A DNA stretch of 64,000 bases. Origin: Lentinula raphanica. Its lineage: Eukaryota; Basidiomycota; Agaricomycetes; Agaricales; Omphalotaceae. The stretch lies in the NCBI GenBank assembly GCA_027919835.1, contig JANVFP010000002.1:62001-126000 (forward strand), read 5' to 3'. Below, one piece after another: positions 24,008 through 34,275 of this stretch (position 1 is the first letter of the stretch; every line of letters starts with the position of its first letter). The position numbers and the translations under genes are program-made. The notes below the pieces were generated by a model, which had not been told where the DNA came from, did no database searches, and saw nothing but the letters and a program-made list of their open reading frames with translations.

Positions 24008-25098
24008 CTACTCTTTCAGTTCGACGATCTGGTCCGACCCGGGATATACCGGTAAGTTGAGCTCAAATTTATCCTCTAGTGTTCTGCAGCATTCACGATC
24101 AGCAAGAGAACAGCGAAGATCAACCATCAACCAACTTTGGGATGAATCTTCCGCCAAGGAAATGCCGACCTCTGAACGAGCGTACACCCAATTTCGGGGC
24201 AGTCAAGCTGACGAGAACATCCGGCTGGAGTCCGACTCCTTCAACGTTCCCTTCTTCGACATCCCAACCAGAAGGTATGTCCACCGAGACAATCGGAAGG
24301 CGAGAATCGCTCAATAGAGGCAGAGCTGAATCAAACGGAGCACGTATGGGACCTTTGAATGAGAATCCGAAGATGGCATCCAAGATGACGTTGGAGGAAG
24401 TGAGAGCTTCGCGGAGAGCAGATGTATCATTGGAAGGGGGAATAGTCTTTATCTTCATGTTGTCGCATTGGGTTTTGAGACGCTGCGAGATTGCGTCAAT
24501 CAAGGGATAAGAGCGGTGAGATCATGATTACCTGGTATATATCCTTCGATCCGGGCTGTGTATTATCATGGTGAGTGCAGTTCAAGGCGATAGATGGATG
24601 AAAACACCTTTGGCATAAAGATGGTAGCCGTGTAACCAAACATACCTAGACTCATGGCAGTAAGTACTACTATGAATCTTCGTCGCGATCCGAGAGCACC
24701 CACCCAGATGTCGTGCAGCTACCAAACCATCTCCTCCTTTGAAACAAGGTTAGATGGGCCGAATAATCAGATTCTGTTCTAACGAGTTCTTACCTTGATT
24801 TCCAGGACCACAGCACACCAGGACATTGGGATACTTCTTCTTGTCATACACGCGTGCTAGGGCCTGCGCACAAGCCAATCCGGCGAGTTCCATGAGCTAT
24901 GTACGTGATTGCGATTTAGTATGGAGAAACGATGCGCCCCAAGTAAGGAGCTTACTTGATCGATACTGAAGGCTCCAGCTTGGTTCATGAGCTCTTCGTC
25001 AATCTAAAGGATGTGGCTTAGTACCCCATCTGAGTTGGCAATTCGTTCTGACAATTCACTTGCTGAGCAAGTTTTGCAGTGAGATATTTCAACGACAT
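24008..25098 (-). CDS. NAXE: NAD(P)H-hydrate epimerase (YjeF_N domain)
   Basis: Minus strand, ATG 25096-25098 ([13 protein letters not shown]) to TAG 24008-24010. The order is: [40 protein letters not shown] with [13 protein letters not shown] (the YjeF_N NxGGDG motif); [59 protein letters not shown] (conserved Asp and K+-site region); [17 protein letters not shown]; and, after a last intron at about 24070-24132, [18 protein letters not shown]. The enzyme epimerises R-NAD(P)HX so that the S-specific dehydratase can repair it. The coding frame looks intact. The striking feature is position: a 9-bp target duplication and the TIR of the large Mutator-like element begin 3 bp upstream of the ATG. 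Confidence 0.9.
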
Positions 25099-25101
25099 GG
25101 T

Positions 25102-25110
25102 GGTTCAGAG
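25102..25110. repeat. Target-site duplication, left copy (outer element)
   Basis: GGTTCAGAG, identical to 60626-60634. The pair flanks the inverted termini at 25111 and 60625 in the same orientation, as expected for a transposon target duplication. Confidence 0.85.
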
Positions 25111-25254
25111 CAGACTCCTTCCCATCCGCTATTGCAGCTGAAAAAAATTATAATACCAGTAAATTACCATAAATAGTTAATCTTATATCTAATCATACTA
25201 TCTAATCATATCTTATCTACGTTGAATTTTTTTTAGCTGCAATAGCGACTGGCA

Positions 25255-25262
25255 TAAATTGT
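25255..25262. repeat. Target-site duplication, left copy (hAT)
   Basis: TAAATTGT, identical to 47063-47070 and immediately outside the hAT terminus TAGTG. The right arm of the surrounding TIR element carries the undisturbed version of the site, with one copy only. Confidence 0.85.
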
Positions 25263-25497
25263 TAGTGCTCAAGCCGGGTGGGTCGGGATCAGCCGGGTTT
25301 CGGGTCGGGTGACTCCTCCCGGGTCGGGTCGGGTTGACATTTGAGACCCGGCGGTCACCCGGCATACCCGAAGCTAGAAAGCGCCCAAGATGACGCGGGT
25401 GTGTATGTATTATATTACTAGTAAACAAGAAATACAATAATAGAGACTACAACAACTGTCAATGATAGTGTATATGAACAATGAAATTCAAGAAAGT

Positions 25498-26970
25498 TCA
25501 AAGGATAGTAGGTAAGACAGGTGCACGTTTGAAAAAATCAGCGAAGGAGATAATATAATGGTAAGCAAGATGAAATTCTATATCTTCCAGCTCTGCGGAC
25601 GTAAGAGTCACTGAATCCTGCAAACGAGAGACCATACTTGTTGAGACATGAGACATTCGAGCAGTGCGAGTCCATCCGGACATGATATTGTGCAATCCCT
25701 GGAGACTTCGACGGCGCCGAATAAGGTCCTGTGAGCCAAAGCCCATTTCACCATCATTCATCAGTCCTGGAATAGCATTGAGCACCTTCATGTTCCGGTC
25801 CTGCCGTGACGTTGCTGCCAACTCATCTTCTCCTTCCTCTATCTCATCTGTCACCTCATAAAAGAACCAATCGGCCATCAGAAGCTCCTCAGAGAAGGAT
25901 ATACAACTTATTTCAAGAAGGATCTGCTGACAGATGACCGCGGGGATGTCATTGGGATATTGTAGGCCCTTCCAAGAAGGAACAACAGCTTGGAGATTAT
26001 CCAAATCAATGTTCTGTGTATTGAAGGTTCAATCAAAGAAAATTGTTGAAGTTAAATTCACTTACCAAACCACTCTGGCCATCTGAATTGACAGCATTTA
26101 TGATCTCCCTCATTGTACGACGATTATCTGCTGCTCGGGAATTTTGCCTTCCCTCGGCATGGCGCCCTATACCGAGCAAGGTTCTCCATTGCGTCGGTGT
26201 TTTCAATGATTCATATGCACCGAGTTTAGTGATCCGGTAAAGGAGCGCCTGTTGAGTGCGAAGATAAGTAGCGAAGAAGGATTGAGTAGTGTCGTGGTCT
26301 TTTTGAGTGAGGAACAGGGCTGGTTCTGGAAGAACATAACCACGATTGATGTTAGGACGTCCGGCTTGAGAGTGGTTGAAGCGCGACCCGATTATTTCTG
26401 CTGCTTGCTGCCATGAAGTTATCGGTTTGGGCGCAAGTGGAGAGTCGACGAAGAGAAATTTGTTGCGGACTTCTTGTTTCGCTTGTTTGACCGGTACCGA
26501 GTCTAGACGTGAGTGATTGAGTATGAGTAGATTTTGCATACAAAGAGAATCTTATACGCACATGGTTTTGTACGAGAAGAACGAGACGCTGATCTTGAAG
26601 GTCCATGTGAAGGTGACGAAGGACCCGCAGACGTTGCGCTTGAAGATGGGAGTGAAGGAGCAGATATGATAGAGCGTTCCGGAGTAGATAGCAGCGACAA
26701 CGGTGGTGACTGAGTTGAGACAGAGCTTCCTGCAAAGGTGACATCCAACAATGTTTTGTCAGATCCCCAGATGGAAGATGGAAACGCTTGAGCCCAGCTA
26801 TACTCCGCCATTTTCTGGTATCGGCGAGTATCTGCTAGATGGCCCTCGAAGATGGCAGGATGGGGGGGTATTGCAGGGACGAAGGTATATACATCCGGTA
26901 GCTTCCGCATAGGTACTGGTTTTTCTGGAGTCGACCAATGAACAACGCGAATGGTACTTTCGGTGCCCAC
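25498..26970 (-). CDS. Hypothetical protein of a transposon-linked basidiomycete family (5' end cut by KDZ insertion)
   Basis: Minus strand, three exons: about 26970-26567, 26500-26067 and 26010-25498 (TGA 25498-25500). Visible blocks are MRKLPDVYTFVPAIPPHPAI, YSWAQAFPSSIWGSD, a serine-rich linker, GYVLPEPALFLTQKDHDTTQ, then DNRRTMREIINAVNSDGQSG, and VVPSWKGLQYPNDIPAVICQ. I recall similar proteins of unknown function repeated in Agaricomycete genomes, but cannot name a domain. No ATG is found in the first exon: its frame runs up to base 26970, exactly where the KDZ inverted repeat begins. The same frame reopens across the other end of the KDZ element (minus strand from 37796 upward), so the gene was probably split by that insertion. 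Confidence 0.6.
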
Positions 26971-27336
26971 CTGTAGCTGTAAGTCTTATGCATAACATAT
27001 AGGCAAGTCCCTGAGGGCCGTTTTGCATAACAGTGGGGCACTAACCCACCCACTCAACACATATATTGGGGCGCTCAGGAATGGCTCTACCGGCTCCTCG
27101 GCATGCTTACCTACACTTCAGTTGTATGGGGGCGCTTAAGAGGTGTCAGGCGGCTACTCGGCATCTCATATTTCGCATAATCATACGGCAGCTTTCTATC
27201 GGCTTCTCGGCAACCCCATAATATGATGTTCATTTTTCTGTAGAAAAGGATCGAGCGTGGCGACGCGAGAGGCATAATGGCAAACGATGGATAGATTTAG
27301 GAGGTTCAAGACATCATAATTATCAAGAAAAAACCT

Positions 27337-30300
27337 CTATTCTTCTGGAATATCAGCCATATCGTCTTCTCCAAAAATTCCCGCCTCATCCTCCTCTTCG
27401 TCCTCTGAAGCTGAGTCCATGTCCCCGACCTCATGAAGATCCTCTCTGACCTCAAACGCATCAGATGCCGTCCACATCGTACGGAAATTCCGAGCAATTT
27501 GTCGATATAACGTTGCCTGTGAAAGTGCATAAGCTCGGACCCCCTCCATATGTGTATCAGTAGATGTTGCCGCCAGGGGACCTTCGTATACTTGCCGCCC
27601 TTCCCACTGCAGTGCTTCGTGTTCGAGGGATACCAGCACACGTCGTTTCTCTTCTTCGATTAGGCCTAGCTCTTCGTTCCATCTCTGCACGCGACTGTAG
27701 GCCTTACTCCATTCCACGCGAATGAACTCCTCTAACGCTTCATCATCAATCAGTTTCCCATTCCCTCCCTCCTTCCAGATCCAAGAAGTTTCCCGAAACC
27801 CTTCCCCGACTCCATTTCGAGCGCGTTGGAGTGACGTCCTATTGTCGGCGTCTTCAGTGTCTGCTGAGGCCAGTGCGGCAGCCTCTGCTTCTTGTTTCTT
27901 CCTGCCGAGCCGTTTTCGTGCCATCCCCAACGCCCGATCCTCTCCTCCATCCATCATCCTGACATCCGAAGACTTCAACTCGTTCCATCCAGTGTTACCA
28001 GAGCCGCGAAGACGTTCGAGAGCTGCCCAAGCTGTCCGGTACCTATGAGCGTCTGAATCAATTTGCTTCTGATTTCGTTTCAAGAGGGCCTGAGATTTCG
28101 TTATCGTCGCCTGCGCTTTGACGTTGGACTTTCGGTAAGTGAGGAGTCGACTTTTCATATGGAGGTGATTGCGAAGGCTGTCAAGCGTGCCACGGAGTTG
28201 TGCCTCCCGTAGCTGCTCTTCAATCTTCACAAGAGATTTGTGGCATCCAGAGGAACGTTCTTCAGTAGTAAGATTCGATGGAAAGATGATGGGAATGTGT
28301 TCGACATGTTCTTCGCCCTCGACCCTGCGTTGTCCAAGTAGATGTATAGCGGCGGGCATGTACAACGCTTGGATGGAACGAATACGACCCATGAGGCGCA
28401 TGAGCTTCGTCCGTCGCTCCATCAACACCGTTTTCTGACTTGAGGTTTCGAACGCTTTTGCGGTTACATCGAGCGATAGACTACGTCTGAATAAACAGAA
28501 GATAATTAATAATAAGGTAATATACAGCTGATAGATACTCACTGCTGGTCCTCCAGTTCTAGCAATTGTGACATGAAGGCTGTAGGGCCAACCTCATGTA
28601 ACGAGAACGAACCGCTCTGCGCTTGCTTTGCCTCCTCTTCAGAAAGCCTCAATCGAACATCGTGCTCAGTCAGACCTATTCGAACGAGAATCAGCCAAAA
28701 TTTGAGTCTGACGAAAAAGGGCACACCTGATTTAGGCAGTTCATATGGATTCGAGAACGTCCGTTCTGCCTCGGGCCTATCTTGATCATCTTCCCAACCT
28801 TCGATTCTCTTCTTCCACTGCACAGTCTCGACGCCTTTCCCTCACGTGAACTCCTGGAGTGACTCTTTTTGTATTTGGTGTTCCTTCTTCGCAGCCTGGT
28901 GACGTTTCCGTAGCAAAGCGCCTAGAAGAGAAAGAACAAATAAGAACAAGAAAGAAGTGAAGAGAAAAAGCATTACATACCGAGACCAATCAACTTAACC
29001 CAATTCCAGTGACCAAAGTGGTCGTTCATGGTTCCATGACGAGAGCCCGGACCCATGTCTCGAGTGCTGCTCGCCATAGGTCCTAAGTGCGCCCACGGTC
29101 GCTCAACACCCTCACCGTCTGTCCTCCCTGCTCCCCAAAGCCAGTTGAGAGAGAATTTGAGTTGGCAGCCGAGCTGATGGCCATGTATATGAAGTTTGGG
29201 GATCACGAACTTGATTTTCTGGAGACCGAGATTGCATGCAACTAACGACGGAAGTGATTTCACGCGTTCGACAACGTGCTTATGCCATTGACAGGCAATA
29301 TCGTAGGAGACAACTTTGGTGAGATCTGGATGATGATGGCGCAAGAATGAAGCGAAGGCGTAGTCCATATTAGCATATCTATGGGTATCCAATCAGTGTA
29401 TTAGAAAACCAGTAAATCGAAGGGAAAATATCACGCACCTTTCTCCTTTCTGGAGATCTACTGCACCATTGAGTTGGATAAACTCATGGCGAGCACATAC
29501 TCCGATGCCAACACCGGTTGTAGCGTAACCACGAGAGTGTTTTGTGTTTGCGTGGTCGAGCGCAGAAAGACCAGTGCAAGTTGACATCTGACTCAATCGG
29601 TCAGATGACAATGATTACATAAACGAACGGTTCATGAACCATACCTCATTCTGGTCCGTCACCTCTCGAAGATACTCTCGAAACACTGCATCTTCGGTAA
29701 AATATGAACCTCCTACGTCTAGAGCTGGATCGCGGGCCTCCGAAGACACAAGTCGTCGCTTCAAACGGAAGCAAGCATCGATTGCGAAGAAAATCCAATA
29801 CAGATATCTTAAAACATATCCTTCAATCAACAAGCTCGACGTCGTGGTCTAATTTCACATACCTTTTCTTGCGAGGTGCCTCTCTCCAATTTTCGGGTAG
29901 GTTCACATCAGGTCGTGGGCAAGCGGGACACTTGATGCCCATTTCTCCATTTTTTGTTTCTGCCAGATTTCGTTCCGCGTCGTTTCCACATCCAGAACGT
30001 TTTGCCATTTTCAAATGCCTCCACTCCTTCATCATTCGTGAGAAGCTGCGATATCGATCCTGCGAGGGGTTTGTCTCAGATTAATGGGGGCCAGGTATGC
30101 TCAACTTGTGTCACTCACCGGTAGACTGACTAACGCTGCATTATCCGTCATTTTTTCAAGACCAGCGTAGAAATCGTAAGTGGTGACCTTCCCTTGCAGA
30201 GTTAGGATGTGAAACATATTCATAACTCGGTAGGTGGCTGCCGTCTGCGGGTCGATATGTGTTGCTGGAAACCAACGGCGCCGAAGGAGCTGCTGCCACC

Positions 30301-31150
30301 ATTCACCCGCCAGCAACTGATTGGGGCAGCTGCAATAATGGAGACGGACAGTGTGAATACCATTAACGTGGATGACCGTGAAGTTTTCGACGACTTTGGG
30401 ATTCGGGCACGCAGTACGGGTGTTATGACCTAGCTGTACAAATACTCCTATCGTCTTCAATGGGATTCGTTCAAAAAATCTGCCGTTCCATTTCTACAGC
30501 GTGTCAGTATCATAACGACAAACAACAACATGGCTGGCTAACCTCAACCACGTCTAACGGACGGAATTCATGCATTTTCCTACAACAACTCTCGCAAACG
30601 AGATCCTCTGGGAAGCAGTCCATGCATCGAAAGAGAGGAACATTGTCCGGCGACCCTTTCCGACAGTGAAAACAAGTATCCGTATTCGCATTGCCGCGGC
30701 CTTCATTTCTGATTATTTCTGCCAGGTAGTCATCTGCGAACCTCCTCCATTCGAGCAGCGGTTGGTCCTGTAATCACAGAAATGGTAAGAATACAGCTAC
30801 AGACATCAATAGATATAACTCACAGAGGTTAAATATCGTCGCTTAGCGCGAGCAGAAGCAGTGCCTACAACTAGCTCTACATTCTGCACCGTGGTTGATT
30901 CATCCACCTCGAAGGGATTTTCCATACGGCCAAAGCTTTCAAGAGCGGAAGCAAAAATCTCGGGTGAGTCTGTCGCTGTTTGACCTGTTTGCGCGCGGCT
31001 TCTTTTGACTGGAGATGGGAGGTTAGTCTCCGTTGCTTTCCTCTTCACGCGTCGCCCATCATTCGATATTTCGTCCACTTGGACACTCGTGGTAGCCAAG
31101 GGGGTCGACATAAAGTCGCGAAGACTAATTTGCTGGAACTTCACCTTCAT
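27337..31150 (-). CDS. KDZ (Kyakuja-Dileera-Zisupton) transposase, CxC2 type, with an in-frame stop
   Basis: Minus strand, ATG 31148-31150 to TAG 27337-27339, about ten exons. The N-terminal basic tail is followed by a cysteine cluster (CFHC, FRCMDC, LVCESCCRKMHEFRPLD), the CxC2 region. The RNase H-like core follows with KVVSYDIACQWHKHV, KFVIPKLHIHGHQLGCQLK, and WGAGRTDGEGVERPWAHLG then MGPGSRHGTMNDHFGHWNW, all hallmarks of KDZ transposases. The C-terminal third is a helical, acidic-ended region. In the exon after the core, a TGA at 28842-28844 interrupts a frame that continues on both sides (EFT, stop, GKGVETVQWKKRIEGW). A 28-nt intron there would shift the frame, and a 39-nt one is possible but very short. 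I infer a probable nonsense mutation. Confidence 0.85.
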
Positions 31151-31391
31151 CTCCGTGGCCTGTGTAACAAAGGGGAAATATTGGGACAGCAGGATTTCGT
31201 AGAAAGGCTGAGCGACTAGGATCCGTCGGTAAGCCAGAATTCGGGTAATATTCTCATTATTCTAGAATATTTTTGCAGGGACGAGGACGAGCCACTTGTC
31301 AGCGCGCGCGCGAGAGCGCATTCTCCATCGGAGTCTGAAAAGTTTGAGGTATCCCCCCTGTTATCCGGACATTTCTTTCCGTAACGTTAAC

Positions 31392-32098
31392 ATGGATTCC
31401 CCAGTCTCCCTATCCCCTACCAGTGATACTGCGCCTCTCTCCCCTCCTGGTTCTGTTGCCTCCGAATTACCGCCAACTGATCAAATCGTCTCTGGAACGG
31501 ATCAGTCTACCTCTCATCGTTTGGGTTCCGAGTGGGATAACAACACTTCCGTCGGATGGGGAATTCCCTCTGGCTGGGAAAATAATACATGGGGGAGAAC
31601 CCCGTATACTACCAGGTGGGGGACTGAGCACCTCACACGCTCTACTGTCCTTCAGACCGTAAGGTCGGACTTCCATTCAGCAAACCTCACTGCGGCTGGG
31701 ACAGAGGACCGCAATACTTCCTTGGATGGAATAGACAACCGAGGTTGGTCGAGCATTCAGCGTAAGTTCAAACTCAGTCAATGAATATAAAAACACCGAA
31801 CTAACATCCCTTCTCCCTTTCAGTCTATCGTACTAGTGAACAGGGACGACGAGATGGTGCCCCACATCCGACGTTCACACTCTCTCAAGTCGAGCAGCGG
31901 TGCCAGGAGGTCCAGACCGCGATCCATACCCTGATGCAAGAGAAGGAAGTACTTGCTGGAGAGATCGACGCAATGACCAAGAATTTAGCTGATAAGAAGA
32001 GGAATGCGAAGAATATTGACCATGAGTTAATAGATCTTAAGTATTCTTTAGAAGAGCTCCGAGACTTACAGATGATTGCCCATGCTCGACTACCTTAA
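31392..32098 (+). CDS. Small coiled-coil protein in the KDZ element
   Basis: Two exons: 31392-31760 and 31824-32098 (donor GTAAGTTC, acceptor CCTTTCAG). The first exon is Ser/Thr/Pro-rich and then has a Trp-rich stretch (SEWDNNTSVGWGIPSGWENN). The second is a helical segment with heptad-like spacing (QVEQRCQEVQTAIHTLMQEK, then EVLAGEIDAMTKNLADKKRN). I do not recognise the family. It lies on the plus strand, divergent from the transposase (start codons 241 bp apart), so the two may share regulatory sequence. Confidence 0.6.
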
Positions 32099-32382
32099 AA
32101 TGTATCCAGTAGATTTCTGCTACGAAATTTCAGTCTCAATTCCAGTTAATCTCTTTCAATCGATTCAAAATGTCCTCTTTCAACCGTTGTGAGATAGAAA
32201 GTGCATTTAGAGTGTACAGGAAGACAGTTGTTTGAGCCATCTATCGGGAACTGGCCACATAAGCGATGTTCGGTGATATTTAATCGCGATAGACTTCAAC
32301 TTGAACTCGAACGTATTCTTGTGGTATATTTACGATTCTTACAACTCAAACATATATCTCGAAACTCGAGTCTCGTTTCGTT

Positions 32383-33134
32383 ATGGCAGGTAAGCAGGAG
32401 ACCAATGGTATGTGGCATTACCCCATGAATTCTACAATCGGAATGCAACTAATCGATAAATATATCGTGAACTGGCCACATAGAGCGGCCCAAGTTCAAA
32501 ATCTCACTCGCAGAGTTTCTACGGAAAGGACTCACTGCTAGAGATTATACAACATACAAACCTCAGGATCTGGTCTCTGACTCTGCTACCAACAGCAACA
32601 GGGAACCTGAGATTGAACTCACACCTAAACAGAAGGCTCGAAAGCGATACGAGGAAAGGTGAGGCATATTTCGTTCGATCACATCGTGATAATGCTCGTT
32701 AAACTTATGGTCTCGATCTTCAGGAACAAGGAAATAAGGCGCGAAAAGGCCAGAGTACGCATGGCAAAGTAAGTGATTGTACCGATATCATCAAGTTCTT
32801 AGACACAATCTTGCGAAGACGTAGGGCCACGGATTATGAAGCCAACCGAGTTAAACAAAAGGACTATGAGGAACAATACCGCAAGACGTAGGCAGTCCTC
32901 GCAACACATATTTGACGACATTATTGACCTTTTCTCTAGACACCGCGAAGAACGTCGTTATGGTGAAGATCGTCGTCGAGCAATGTAAGTTTTCAAGGTC
33001 CCCTTTTTGAGCGTATTCTCAAGATTGTCGTCAGCCGTTATATCGAGAATTGGGGACCAAGGGCTTTTACCAACTATCGTCAGCGTCGAAATGGCCATCT
33101 TCAACGCCCAGAAGATTACATTAATCAGGACTAG
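32383..33134 (+). CDS. Small basic charged protein in the KDZ element
   Basis: The start at 32383 has a 7-nt first exon (ATGGCAG), then an exon from 32484 with ERPKFKISLAEFLRKGLTAR and PEIELTPKQKARKRYEER, then four short exons (about 32724-32768, 32821-32888, 32940-32983, 33036-33134) rich in Arg, Lys, Glu and Tyr, with EERRYGEDRRRAI and NWGPRAFTNYRQRR. The stop is TAG 33132-33134. Every intron keeps frame, which supports the model. Composition suggests a nucleic-acid-binding or structural role, but no domain is recognised. Confidence 0.55.
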
Positions 33135-33238
33135 TCACTTGTTCATTACACTGAATACAATGAGAGCTTTCTTTCGAGATTGGAGAAATACAAGCATGAT
33201 TGTTTCGAGATTGGAGAATACAAGCATAAAAATATCTA

Positions 33239-34116
33239 TTAGTCCAGCGTTAACGTAGAAAACCAGTCCTCGGCTTGAGCAACGCCGTCTACCTCACGCA
33301 CTTCAACCTCTTCGCCCTGATTCATTGCTGTTGCGAGAATTCTGTCGGCTTGAGTACTACATGCGAATTAAGATGGTTCAGTCGCATATAATAGAAATAA
33401 TAACGTTACCTGGATGATACAACACTATTAAATTTTGGGGAATGAATAGCCCAAATTTTGTTACGGCGCTGTGGCGTAGAGACTTCAGGTTCAAAGCCGC
33501 TAGGACGGTTCCGACTAGGAGTCCGAATCGGACTGGATGGAGGGCTGAACCCGGCGGGAGTGGGAAAAGATGTAGTATTGATTTTAGCGGGGGGAGGAGT
33601 GATGGGCGGCGGAGTCTTGGGGACTGTGGGAGCATCGGGAGCAAGAAACAAAGTACCGTCGACGAATCCAGCAGGGTGTTTATGGTATGCGCGGCAGTGT
33701 TGACGCCATCCAGCCAGAGCTTGTTCATACGTATCATATTTTTGGTGAATGCTACCAGGGTAATTCGTTACCCGTGCACCCGCATCCGCCCTAAACATCG
33801 AGGTGTTAGACTAAACATATATTGTGCGACACACGGCTTACCAGTTACGGTAACAGCCAGGCTGATCACCAATGAACACCATATAGTAGTGACGATTACG
33901 TCCGGACTTCCTGGTCGGTGCAAAGGTCTCGTACACTGGAGGAGTACAGGTAGGAATTTCGGCAGGAGTTGCGGGGTTCATGATAGCGGAAATAATATGC
34001 CCAAGATCTGAAGGAGAGGGAGGTCGAATGTCAGAAAAATCAGTTATAGAGGTCGATGTAAGGGAAGATTCGGTGCAATCTTCGTCGTCTGATATCAAGA
34101 TGATGGAGGAGTCCAT
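33239..34116 (-). CDS. Viroplasmin / RNase H1 N-terminal-like domain protein in the KDZ element
   Basis: Minus strand, ATG 34114-34116 to TAA 33239-33241, three exons (about 34116-33842, 33792-33420, 33361-33239). It opens with SIILISDDEDCTESS, a hydrophobic-then-acidic stretch of the SUMO-interaction type. Next comes HYYMVFIGDQPGCYRNW joined over an intron to a segment with YPGSIHQKYDTYEQALAGW, which matches the hybrid-binding fold shared by caulimovirus viroplasmin and RNase H1 N-termini. The remainder is Pro/Ser-rich and then helical. Such small proteins are frequent in basidiomycete genomes; binding of RNA/DNA hybrids is an inference from the fold. It is not a viral gene in this context. 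Confidence 0.7.
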
Positions 34117-34275
34117 GCTGGAGGAAAAAAAGCAGAAATTCAAGAGTTGGGAAGCGGTCAAGCCCGGTCCGATTATCGTCGATATGTGATTGAAGAAAAT
34201 CTTGGTCACGCAAAAAAAATTTTGGCTAGCAAAAATTGATATAAATTTCATTTCATACATGATACTCGATAAGAT

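Noticed and set aside
24057..24510. Plus-strand frames opposite NAXE
   Set aside because: Antisense shadows; the minus strand carries the YjeF_N motifs.
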